Source of the DNA: Aphodosoma sp045126975
Lineage (GTDB): Bacteria > Bacteroidota > Bacteroidia > Bacteroidales > Paludibacteraceae
Direction of reading: 5' to 3'
Assembly (NCBI GenBank): GCA_045126975.1
Contig: JBGVPL010000001.1
Coordinates: 1 to 64,000, forward strand
Length of the DNA stretch: 64,000 nt
Shown: in pieces, positions 25,729 through 35,000 of the stretch
Layout of the letters: each line of letters starts with the position of its first letter
Position numbering within the stretch: position 1 is the first letter of the stretch
Notes under the pieces: model-generated
Databases searched by the model: none
What the model was told of the DNA's origin: nothing
Seen by the model: the letters and a program-made list of their open reading frames with translations, nothing else
Position numbers and translations under genes: made by a program

Positions 25729-26388
25729 ATGATTAAATTAAGGAATATACATAAGACTTATTATTCGGCGAGTCCGTTGCATGTGTTGAAGGGAATTGAT
25801 TTGGAAATCAATCAAGGGGATTTTGTGTCGATTATGGGTGCTTCGGGCTCGGGTAAATCTACGTTGCTGAATATTCTCGGGGTGTTGGATACGTATGATG
25901 AGGGGGAATATTGGCTCGATGATAGATTGATAAAAGATTTGTCGGAACGTGAGGCTGCGCACTTGCGTAATCGTACGATTGGCTTTGTGTTTCAGAGTTT
26001 TAATCTCTTGAATTTCAAGACAGCATTGGAAAATGTGGCGTTGCCGTTGTATTATCAGGGGGTGTCGCGTAAGAAACGGAATGCTATTGCGTTGGAGTAT
26101 CTTGATAAGGTGGGGTTGAAGGATTGGGCTGACCATTTGCCTAATCAGATGTCGGGTGGGCAGAAACAGCGTGTGGCTATTGCTCGTGCGCTGATTGCCA
26201 AACCGCGTGTGATTCTTGCCGATGAGCCTACTGGTGCGTTGGATTCGAAGACATCGCAGGAGGTGATTGATTTGTTGAGAGATGTGTCGCGCTCGGAGGG
26301 TATTACGATGATTATTGTTACTCACGCTCCTGAAGTTGCTGAGCAAACAGACCGTATTATCCAAATTCGAGATGGCGTTATTGTGTGA
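25729..26388 (+). CDS. ABC transporter ATP-binding protein, MacB/LolD type
   Basis: A 219-residue cytoplasmic ATPase. Walker A GASGSGKST is at 37-45, the Q-loop VFQSFNLL near 87-94, the signature MSGGQKQR at 141-148, Walker B VILADEPTGALD at 161-172 and the switch His199 in VTHAPE. The size and motifs are those of the LolD/MacB/FtsE group, which drive mechanotransmission rather than substrate channels. It is first of a set of ATPase, two permeases, adaptor and outer-membrane factor. Confidence 0.93.
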   Translation: MIKLRNIHKTYYSASPLHVLKGIDLEINQGDFVSIMGASGSGKSTLLNILGVLDTYDEGEYWLDDRLIKDLSEREAAHLRNRTIGFVFQSFNLLNFKTALENVALPLYYQGVSRKKRNAIALEYLDKVGLKDWADHLPNQMSGGQKQRVAIARALIAKPRVILADEPTGALDSKTSQEVIDLLRDVSRSEGITMIIVTHAPEVAEQTDRIIQIRDGVIV

Positions 26389-26417
26389 TTTGCTGTTAAA
26401 ATAATAGAGAATAAGTT

Positions 26418-27668
26418 ATGTTTGATATTTTTGAGGAGATATTTGCGGCATTGAAGATGAATCGTATGCGTACGTTTCTGACAGGGTTTGCTATTGCATG
26501 GGGTATATTCATGTTGGTGGCTTTGTTGGCTGTAGGCAATGGGTTCAGTAATGCAATGTTTTCGAATTTCAGATATATGTCGCAAAATTCGGTGTCGCTA
26601 TATGCTGGTCGTACGTCGATGCCATACGGAGGACGACAAAAGGGGCGCACAATCAGATTTTCGATGGCCGATTGTGAGTGGATGCGTACGCATTTGGAGG
26701 GTTGTAAGTCGTTGTCGCCGATATTCAATTTGTGGAATGGTTCGATAGCATACGGCACATTGCAATTCGATGCAAATATAACAGGCGTGAATGAGGTGTA
26801 TCGTGATTTGCGAGTGTTGGAGGTGAAGCATGGACGATTTGTGAATGCGATGGATATGCACGAAAGACGTAAGGCTGTGGTGATTGACGAAAATACGGCG
26901 CGTAAGTTGTTTGGTGTGGCAGAATTGGCCGTTGGTAAGATGGTACGATTGACAAATGGAGTGAATTTTCAAGTGGTTGGTGTGACTGAGGCTGAGTATG
27001 AGGATTTGCGTCCATCGATATTTATTCCGCTTGCGATAGCAAATGTGATATATAATCCGTCGGGATGGGTCTATGATGTATCGTATGTGTTGGAGGGGGT
27101 AGAGACAGCCGAAGAGGCAAAGGCGTATAGCGAAAGATTGCGTGGACAATTGGCGCAATATTATGGCTATGACCCTGCCGACCAAAACGCGATATGGATT
27201 TCGAATCGAGTGGAGAGTTATGAACAATCTAAAATGATATTTAATGGTATTTCGCTGTTTATTTGGGTGATAGGTATCGGCACGCTGATTGCTGGTATTG
27301 TGGGGGTTAGTAATATTATGCTGATTACGGTGAAGGAGCGCACGCGCGAGTTTGGTATTCGTAAGGCATTGGGTGCTACGCCTAATAGCATATTGGGATT
27401 GGTGGTGCTTGAATCGTTAGTTATCACGTTGATATTTGGTTATATAGGCATGATGATGGGGGTGGGGTTGTCGGAATTGTTGTGTATGTTTTTCCCTGAA
27501 GGAGGAGGCTCGAGTATGCAGCCAACATTCTTGTCGAATCCGACAGTAGATTTAGGTATTGTATTTTCGGCAACGATGGTGCTCGTAGTGGCTGGAGTAT
27601 TAGCGGGCTATATGCCAGCGAGAAATGCAGTGAAAATTAAGCCTATTGAGGCAATGAACGCAAAATAA
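26418..27668 (+). CDS. MacB/FtsX-type ABC permease (first copy)
   Basis: A 416-residue permease. It has an N-terminal membrane helix (about residues 16-40, LTGFAIAWGIFMLVALLAVG), a periplasmic MacB_PCD domain (about 45-280) and three C-terminal helices (about 275-300, 325-355 and 375-400). The typical ERTREFGIRKALGATPNSIL cytoplasmic loop lies near 306-325. It probably works as a heterodimer with the next permease. No start-site doubt: ATG 26418 follows the ATPase by 29 bases. Confidence 0.9.
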   Translation: MFDIFEEIFAALKMNRMRTFLTGFAIAWGIFMLVALLAVGNGFSNAMFSNFRYMSQNSVSLYAGRTSMPYGGRQKGRTIRFSMADCEWMRTHLEGCKSLSPIFNLWNGSIAYGTLQFDANITGVNEVYRDLRVLEVKHGRFVNAMDMHERRKAVVIDENTARKLFGVAELAVGKMVRLTNGVNFQVVGVTEAEYEDLRPSIFIPLAIANVIYNPSGWVYDVSYVLEGVETAEEAKAYSERLRGQLAQYYGYDPADQNAIWISNRVESYEQSKMIFNGISLFIWVIGIGTLIAGIVGVSNIMLITVKERTREFGIRKALGATPNSILGLVVLESLVITLIFGYIGMMMGVGLSELLCMFFPEGGGSSMQPTFLSNPTVDLGIVFSATMVLVVAGVLAGYMPARNAVKIKPIEAMNAK

Positions 27669-27764
27669 AATTCATAATTCACAATTCATAATGCATAATT
27701 AGCCATTCGGAGTTAATTTTGAACTATGAATTGTACATTATGAATAAATTATGAATTATGCATT
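27669..27764 (+). repeat. AATTATGAATT/AATTCACAA words between the permeases
   Basis: The gap and the first codons of the second permease consist of words such as ATTCATAATTCACAATTC and ATTATGAATTATGCATTATG, in both orientations. The words continue through the start codon to about 27780. Confidence 0.8.
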
Positions 27765-29012
27765 ATGAATTATGAATTAATAAATGAGATTTGGCAGACG
27801 ATTACGCGCAACAAGAGTCGTAGTTTGTTGACGGCTTTTGGGGTGTTTTGGGGTGTGTTTATGTTGGTGGTGATGGTGGCACTTGGCAGTGGTATCAGTC
27901 GAGGCATTATGGGACAGCTCGATGGTGTGGCACAGAATACATCGATGATGTTTCCAAGTAATACGTCTATGCCGTATAAAGGATTCAAAAAAGGACGCAC
28001 GTGGAATATGCATTCCGACGATTTAGTGGCAATGGAGCGCGAGTTCCCAGAATTGAAATATATCTCGCCTGTGATGTGGGTAAATAATGTAGGTAAAACA
28101 GCAAGAGGTACGAAGTCGGAGGAGTATAGTATGATGGGGTACGATGCTAACTATTTCAAGATGTATCCGTTGAAAATGGTGCAAGGGCGTTGGATTAACG
28201 ACATAGACCTTCGCGATACTCGAAAAGTGTGTGTCATAGGCGAAAAGGTGTTGAATGACCTCTATAAACCAGGCGAAAAAGCTGTGGGCACATTGTTGAG
28301 AGTAGGTAGTTCGTACTATACCGTGATTGGCGTAGTAAAAAAAGTTTCTGATGGTGTCAATTTCTTTGGAAATATGGATGAGATGTTGTTGGTGCCATAT
28401 ACAACAGCTCAAAGAATTCAAAATAGTGGTGATAAGATTGATTGCCTATGTATTACGGCGTATGACAATGTGGAAATTGGGGATGTAGAAAAGCGCGTGG
28501 CGGCATTCGTTAAAGAGCGCAATTTAGTGAATCCCGATGATGAAGCTGCATTGGAGTTGATAAATCTAAAAAAAATATTTGATTCGTTCTCGATGTTGTT
28601 TGGTGGGTTGAATTTTCTTGTGTGGATTGTAGGATTGGGTACATTGTTGTCGGGTGTGATTGGGGTAAGTAATATTATGCTTGTTACGGTGCGTGAACGT
28701 ACACAAGAGATAGGTATTCGTCGTGCATTAGGAGCTACACCGTTCACGATATTGAAACAGATAATGAGTGAGAGTGTGGTACTTACGGCAATAGCTGGGT
28801 TGGCTGGTTTGGTGTTTGCAGTGCTGGTATTGAGTGTGGTTGATATGGTTATGGCAATGCAACCTAATCCGGTTTTGCCATCAATTCAGTTGTCTTTCTC
28901 GTTGTCGATAGTAGCATTGGTGGTCATCATACTTGCTGGCATGTTTGCTGGGTATTTGCCATCTAAACGAGCTCTTAGCATCAAAGCTGTCGAAGCTCTT
29001 CAAGATGAATAA
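27765..29012 (+). CDS. MacB/FtsX-type ABC permease (second copy)
   Basis: A 415-residue paralogue of the preceding permease with the same layout. An N-terminal helix (LLTAFGVFWGVFMLVVMVAL, about 20-39) is followed by a large periplasmic domain. Three C-terminal helices follow, around the loop ERTQEIGIRRALGATPFTIL. The start codon and first residues (MNYELINEIW) arise from the ATTATGAATT repeat words, and the next in-frame ATG is 36 codons in. It forms the transporter core with the ATPase at 25729-26388. Confidence 0.9.
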   Translation: MNYELINEIWQTITRNKSRSLLTAFGVFWGVFMLVVMVALGSGISRGIMGQLDGVAQNTSMMFPSNTSMPYKGFKKGRTWNMHSDDLVAMEREFPELKYISPVMWVNNVGKTARGTKSEEYSMMGYDANYFKMYPLKMVQGRWINDIDLRDTRKVCVIGEKVLNDLYKPGEKAVGTLLRVGSSYYTVIGVVKKVSDGVNFFGNMDEMLLVPYTTAQRIQNSGDKIDCLCITAYDNVEIGDVEKRVAAFVKERNLVNPDDEAALELINLKKIFDSFSMLFGGLNFLVWIVGLGTLLSGVIGVSNIMLVTVRERTQEIGIRRALGATPFTILKQIMSESVVLTAIAGLAGLVFAVLVLSVVDMVMAMQPNPVLPSIQLSFSLSIVALVVIILAGMFAGYLPSKRALSIKAVEALQDE

Positions 29013-29121
29013 AATTTAAAAGACAGAATAACATAAGAACAAAAACATAATTGTAGTTTTAAAAAATATTTTTGTTATTTTGTTCTTTTGTCTTCAAAGA
29101 AATAATTAAATATCTAAAAAT

Positions 29122-30216
29122 ATGAAAAAAGTAATTAGAATTTTTGTGTTTGTCCTTTTGGGGCTTGTAGTGATTGGTACGTTTGTGTATCTATATAAAA
29201 AATCGCGTCCTGAGGTGAAGGAATATCAAATTGTTACACCGGTGGTGCAGACATTGTCGAAGAAAACCATTGCTACGGGTAAGATTGAGCCACGTAATGA
29301 GGTGGAAATTAAGCCACAAATTTCGGGTATTATTAGCGAGATATATAAGGAGGCAGGCGAAATGGTGCGTGAGGGCGATGTGATTGCTCTTATCAAAGTT
29401 ATTCCTGAAATGAGTAGTCTTAACTCTGCTGAAAGTCGTGTGAATATTGCCAAGATTGATTTTGAGCAGGCAAAAACAGACTATGACCGTGCCGATAAAT
29501 TGTTTGAGAAGAAGGTACTTTCGGCTGAAGAGTTTGAGAAAGAACGTGTTGCATATAATAAAGCAAAAGAGGAGTATCAGAATGCAGTTGATAATCTTGA
29601 AATCATCCGTGATGGTATTGCCAAGAGTTCAGGTGGTTATAGCAATACTCAAATTCGTGCTACTATTACGGGTTTGATTCTTGATATTCCCGTAAAAGTG
29701 GGTAACTCGGTGATTCAGAGTAATAATTTCAACGATGGTACAACTATTTGTACTATTGCCGATATGAACGATATGATTTTCAAAGGTTCTATCGATGAGA
29801 GTGAGGTGGGGCGTATTCGTGAGGGATTACCTATCGTGCTCACAATCGGTGCGTTGCAAGATATGAAATTCGATGCAGTGCTCGAATATGTATCGCCAAA
29901 GGGTGTTGAGGAGAGCGGTGCTGTGATGTTTGAAATCAAGGCGGCAGCATCGATTCCTGATACAGTGATGGTGCGTGCAGGCTATAGTGCCAATGCCGAG
30001 ATTATCTTGATGCAACGCAAGAATGTGCTTGCTATACCTGAGGGTGTAGTAGAGATGGTGGGTGATTCGGCATTTGTATATCAATTAGATACTACAGTTG
30101 TTAATGAGCAGAAATTCAATCGTGTGCCTGTAGTGTTGGGTGTGTCGGATGGACTTAATATTGAACTTGTTGAGGGTGTAGAGCCTGATGCGCAACTTAG
30201 AGGAAACCTTAAATAA
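29122..30216 (+). CDS. Periplasmic adaptor (HlyD/MacA-RND type membrane fusion protein)
   Basis: A 364-residue protein with an N-terminal membrane anchor or uncleaved signal (about residues 5-23, IFVFVLLGLVVIGTFVYLY). The first half-lipoyl segment is near 65-90 (ISEIYKEAGEMVREGDVIAL). A coiled-coil hairpin (about 105-160, KTDYDRADKLFEKKVLSAEE), the second half-lipoyl and beta-barrel domains follow. It would bridge the MacB-type permeases and the TolC-like protein encoded next, forming a tripartite exporter across the envelope. The substrate is unknown. Confidence 0.9.
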   Translation: MKKVIRIFVFVLLGLVVIGTFVYLYKKSRPEVKEYQIVTPVVQTLSKKTIATGKIEPRNEVEIKPQISGIISEIYKEAGEMVREGDVIALIKVIPEMSSLNSAESRVNIAKIDFEQAKTDYDRADKLFEKKVLSAEEFEKERVAYNKAKEEYQNAVDNLEIIRDGIAKSSGGYSNTQIRATITGLILDIPVKVGNSVIQSNNFNDGTTICTIADMNDMIFKGSIDESEVGRIREGLPIVLTIGALQDMKFDAVLEYVSPKGVEESGAVMFEIKAAASIPDTVMVRAGYSANAEIILMQRKNVLAIPEGVVEMVGDSAFVYQLDTTVVNEQKFNRVPVVLGVSDGLNIELVEGVEPDAQLRGNLK

Positions 30217-30269
30217 GGAATAGGGAATATGGAGTAGGAAATAAGGATTTTGTTATTGTGTATTTTAAT

Positions 30270-31586
30270 ATGAAAAAAATATTAATAATTTCATTGTGCA
30301 TTGTGAATTATGTATTGTGCATTGCACAGGGTTGGACTTTGGACTCGTGTATATCGTATGCTCAACAGCAGAGTTATAGCGTGATACGTGCAAATATGGC
30401 AGTTAAGAATGCCGAAATTGCTGAGCGTAGTGCGCGTGTGGCAATGACGCCATCGGTGAATGCAGGTATTGGCGAGAATCTCTCTTTTGGTTTGGTTGAG
30501 GGGGCGAACAATGTACGCGAAAATCGCACTCAATCTACTACAAGTTTCAATGCATCAGTTTCTATGCCATTGTTTACTGGTTTGCGTATAACTAATCAAA
30601 TTAAACGTACGGGAGTTGAATTGCAAGTAGCTCTTGCTGATGTAGAGAGTGCGAAGGAGAATATTGAACTTAATGTGATGACTTATTACCTTCAAATGAT
30701 GTATTCGCGTGAGATGATTGCTGTGCAAGAGAGTCAGTTGGCTTTGTCTGAACAACTCTTAGAGCGTACACGAGTGTTGGTTGATGAGGGGTGTCAGTCG
30801 GAGAGTGAACTTTATGAAATAGAGGCGCAAGTGGCTCAAAATCGTCAGCAACTCACTGATGCTAAAAATAGTTATCGTTTAGCAGTAGTGGATTTGTGTC
30901 AGTTGATAAATTATAAAGATGTAGAGGGATTTTATAATGCACAATTCACAATTAACAATTCACAATTTGAGATGCAAAATATTGCGTCTCTACTCCCAAC
31001 ACCTGATGTTGTTTATTCTCATGCAGTGGCAAATCGACCATCTATCGAAGCTCAACAACGTCGTATTGAGAGTGCTGAATTGGCAGTGAAAGAGACTAAG
31101 GCAGAGTATTATCCTCAACTCAACCTTAATGCCTCTTGGGGTACAGGCTATTATCATACGTTTAATGGTAATAATCCTGCATTTGGTAATCAGTTTGTTG
31201 ATAATGGTAGTGAGGTGATAGGTTTGTCGTTGAATATTCCAATTTATAATCGTATGCAAGTGCGTCATGCTGTGAAGCGTCAGCAGATAGCAGTAGAGGA
31301 GGCAAAACTTTCTGAGTTAGAGATGAAAGACCGCTTGTATAAAGACATACAGTCGGCATATTACAACGCCATTGCAGCACAAGAAAAACACACTGCAGCG
31401 CAAAAAAGTCGCGAGTCAGCTGCCAAAGCCCTTGAGTTTGCAACTAATAAATATGAACTTGGTCGCCTTAGTACATACGAATATAGTGAAGCGCAAACAC
31501 GTCTTCAACAGGCTCAAGCTCAAGAGACACAAGCGAAATATGAATACTTGCTCCGTGCACGTATTTTAGAGTTTTATATGGAATAA
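30270..31586 (+). CDS. TolC-family outer-membrane efflux protein with repeat-derived segments
   Basis: A 438-residue protein with two OEP repeats: long coiled coils at about residues 35-100 and 105-215, repeated at 255-435, with membrane beta segments between. It is the outer-membrane exit duct of the exporter. ATG 30270 is chosen, since a GTG at 30258 would only lengthen the signal peptide. The signal peptide core ISLCIVNYVLCIAQG is encoded by ATTGTGCATTGTGAATTATG words, the reverse orientation of the intergenic AATGCACAATTC family. A second in-frame copy gives NAQFTINNSQFEM near residue 229. A perfect terminator follows, closing the export cluster. Confidence 0.9.
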   Translation: MKKILIISLCIVNYVLCIAQGWTLDSCISYAQQQSYSVIRANMAVKNAEIAERSARVAMTPSVNAGIGENLSFGLVEGANNVRENRTQSTTSFNASVSMPLFTGLRITNQIKRTGVELQVALADVESAKENIELNVMTYYLQMMYSREMIAVQESQLALSEQLLERTRVLVDEGCQSESELYEIEAQVAQNRQQLTDAKNSYRLAVVDLCQLINYKDVEGFYNAQFTINNSQFEMQNIASLLPTPDVVYSHAVANRPSIEAQQRRIESAELAVKETKAEYYPQLNLNASWGTGYYHTFNGNNPAFGNQFVDNGSEVIGLSLNIPIYNRMQVRHAVKRQQIAVEEAKLSELEMKDRLYKDIQSAYYNAIAAQEKHTAAQKSRESAAKALEFATNKYELGRLSTYEYSEAQTRLQQAQAQETQAKYEYLLRARILEFYME

Positions 31587-31610
31587 GTGGTTGTTATAGA
31601 TATATTTGGT

Positions 31611-31645
31611 AGAGATGCTATTGTTTGTTAGCATCTCTTTTTTTT
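31611..31645 (+). terminator. Terminator after the TolC-like gene
   Basis: AGAGATGCTA (31611-31620) pairs with TAGCATCTCT (31629-31638), loop TTGTTTGT, followed by a T run. Confidence 0.93.
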
Positions 31646-31694
31646 GTTTTTTGGGGAGAGGGGATTGTTTGCTTGAGGGTAAGGTTATAGTATG

Positions 31695-31738
31695 TTTATC
31701 CTATATTTATGGTATATTTATCCTATATTTATGGTATG
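31695..31738 (+). repeat. 22-bp tandem duplication
   Basis: Two copies of TTTATCCTATATTTATGGTA plus two bases, differing only in the last base, period exactly 22. Confidence 0.85.
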
Positions 31739-31912
31739 TTATAGTATAGGTGAGGGTTGGGGGAGTATTAATTTGAAGTGAGACTGTTGATATTATTGTT
31801 TTTTTTTATTTTTGTGATTGATTTTTATGTAAAAGAGTATTTTTGAAAATGATAATAAATGTTAAAAAAACAACAAAAATATTCTTAAAAAAACAATATT
31901 TTTGTTGTTTTG

Positions 31913-31942
31913 TTTGTATTTATATATTTTTTTGTAACTTTA
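31913..31942 (+). promoter_or_regulatory. Promoter of the giant secreted protein gene
   Basis: TTTG at 31913-31916 and TAACTTTA at 31935-31942 (spacer 18). The last base departs from the TAnnTTTG consensus. Confidence 0.6.
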
Positions 31943-31992
31943 CATCGTGAAAAATTGTTTTGTTTTTTAACTGTAAATAAATTATTATTATT

Positions 31993-32040
31993 ATGGGAAT
32001 AAGAAATCACTTTCAAAAACGGAATAATAATCCTCCATAG
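31993..32040 (+). CDS. Possible 15-residue leader peptide
   Basis: ATG 31993 to TAG 32038-32040 encodes MGIRNHFQKRNNNPP, in the leader of the giant gene and 48 bases before its ATG. It may be chance or a regulatory upstream ORF. It has no recognised family. Confidence 0.25.
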   Translation: MGIRNHFQKRNNNPP

Positions 32041-32088
32041 GAATGTTTTAGTTTATAAATAACACGATTATTAACTATTTAACTAACT

Positions 32089-35000
32089 ATGATTATGAAA
32101 TTTAAGAATACTTTTTTTAGAACATTAAGAAGTGCAATATTTTTAATTGCGTTGTTTTTGGTTATGCCACAACGGAGCATGGCAGCAAGTAAACCTGGCG
32201 ACCTTGATATTGGATTGAATTGGAACTGTGATGACCTAAAAATCCGATGGGAGAAAAAAATGGCTGCATTTTATATCGATATAACCATTTATGATGAAGC
32301 TGGTGATGATGATTGGTTGGAGAATATTAATATTTATTGTAATGGCAAATCGTTTATCAAGATAAATAGTTGGTGGGGGGGCTCGTCTAATGCTCGTTCA
32401 TTCAAGGTGCATAATAGAAACGATTTTGGTAAATTGTATATGTCATATAATGGTTGGCATTCTATACCAGGTTCAGATGTTCAGCATACTGTAGGAAAAA
32501 CAGATGGATCACGTTCGTTGATTACATTTGTTTGGTTTCCACCAGCAGGTTATATGGATCAAGATGTTACTATTAAAATTGATGGTTATGTGAAAGACTC
32601 GGGTGGAGATTCTTATTTTTACGATCGCTCAATTACTCAAACGACATCAACATTTGATTATGAACCAAAATTGACTTCAGGTGGATGGGATTTGAGTACA
32701 GGTAATTTTAAGGTTACATTGACCGAACTTACTAACGGTGATGCTTATTCAGAAACTAAATCTACCATTAATCTTCGTACAAAAACTCATGATGGCAGTT
32801 GGACTAAGCGCAAAGTGTCTTATACAACAAGTAAAGGGCAAAAAACAATTAATAAGACATGGGGTGAAACTAGTTATGTGAAATATTCAGACTATAATAA
32901 TACAAAAATTCTTACTGCTCATCAATTTGCAAATGGTATATCTATCAGTGCTGTTGCAGTGACAGATCCGGATGCAGGTTCGGGAAATTATACAGAAGAA
33001 AAGGTTTGGTCTAGTTCTATTCATACAGGAAGAACAGCTGTGTTTGAAAATAGAAATTTGACTATCACGCAAAATAATCGTGATATCAATCTTTCTTGGC
33101 AAGTGTATAATCCTAGTAGTTCTTCTAATCTTAATACTGCCGACTTTGCTGTAGAAAAATGGAATGGTTCGGAATGGGTTGAGATTGCAACTATTGATTA
33201 TAATTATTCAAAATCATCATATTCTTATACCTATACATTGTCAGATGCTGAATGTAATAAGGGCTCTCAAACATATAAATTCCGTGTATGGAAAAAGATG
33301 TTTGCTAAACAAAAGTTGTGGCATGAATATATGTCAACGAATGAAACATCGGCGACAATTTATACTGACTACAAGAAGGTTGAAATTACAAGTATTAGCC
33401 CTGTAGAAGGTAAAACTGAAGCTATTGTTAAATGGGCATTTACCTCTTCTAATGGTATATGGGATGATAAAGGTGCCTATTCTTTGTCGATTAACGGAGG
33501 TGGAAATTCTCCATTTACTCCTGCATATAATGAGACTCAGTACAAAATCAGTAGTTTACAAGGTTGTGTGAGATATGAGGTTTCTTTGTCGCAAACAGTA
33601 TTGAGTAAATCTCACCATACTTCTGCTACTAAATCGTTCTTGATGCCAAACCTTAAGAGTCGTGAAATTGAGAATTTTGAGGTTTCTAAGGGTTATTATA
33701 GTGATAACGTAATGCTCAGTTGGAATGTGCCAAGTGATGCAAGTGATTTCAAATATTTCAATATTACACGTACGCCTATTGGAGGTGGTACACATGCTGT
33801 GCAAGTGACTCAAATACAACATTCTGGTTTGACATCTTATAGTTATCAAGATAAAGCTATGAATGCAGGTCAACTTTATACATATACAATTGAAGGATAT
33901 TCGGAATGTGATGGTTCTCCATCGTTGGGTGCTTCGGTTAGTGACATTGGATTTAGTCAGCCATACGCAACAGTGTCGGGTAGAGTAGCATACGCTGGCG
34001 ACCAAGCTGTGCCTGGCGTTACTGTGGCTGTTACAGGTGGCGATAATGCGCAAGAGAATTATTCAGTATTCTTTAATGGAGAGGATGCTGCATCGCATAT
34101 CAAATTGCCAGCTGATGTAGTTGATTTCAAAAATAATGATGAAATTACTTTCCAAGCATGGATTAATCCTGATAAGTTGCATGATGGTTCATTCGTATTC
34201 TCTAAAAATTCAACTTTTGATGTTATTTTTGGTGCACAGAATACATTGAAATTGTATATTTTAGGAGCTATGTGGGAGACAGGAAAAGTGTTTAATGCGC
34301 ACGAATGGACACATCTTACCTTTATTGGAAAATATAATCGTAGTGCTAGTAAAGCGACAATGTCATATTACATCAATGGCGAATTTATAGATCAACAAGA
34401 AATTACTACAAGTAAAAATGTTGATCAATATATTGGTGATGTTTTTTATGTAGCGGCAAATTCTAACGGAACTAATGGTTATCGTGGTTACATTGATGAA
34501 ATTCGTTTCTGGAATAAAGCACTTGATTCGACAACTATTGCTAACAATTATAATGCTTATCTATCAGGTCGTGAAGAGGGACTTTGGGCGTACTATCGTT
34601 GTAATGAAATTGGAATACAACAAGTATTTGACCAATCAGGACGTAATGGTATATTTAATAAGCGCGATGGTGAACTTGGTGTAATGGCAAACCACTCTAC
34701 AATGGTGCCTTCGGCAGAACAGTTGTCGAACAAAACAGTTACTGATGCAGATGGTAATTATTTGATTAACACAGTGCCTTATACATCTGATGGCGTACAA
34801 TATAACGTAGTTCCATTGTTTGGCGTTCACGAATTCTCTCCAAACAAAAAACCAATCTATGTTTCTCCTTCTTCTGTCGTATTCAATAATATAGATTTCG
34901 AAGATGTATCTTCGTTTGAAGTAGAAGGTGTGGTTTATTACGAAAATACAACTCATCCAGTAGAAGGTTGTAATTTCTATATCGATGGTAATATCTGTTC

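Larger units (their letters stand above)
31646..32088. other. Non-coding gap with 22-bp tandem repeat and long leader
   Basis: No ordinary gene. A G-rich stretch (31650-31690) is followed by a 22-base tandem repeat (31695-31716 and 31717-31738, one difference) and very A/T-rich DNA. The promoter of the giant gene and a leader of about 140 bases with a 15-codon ORF complete the gap. Confidence 0.7.
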
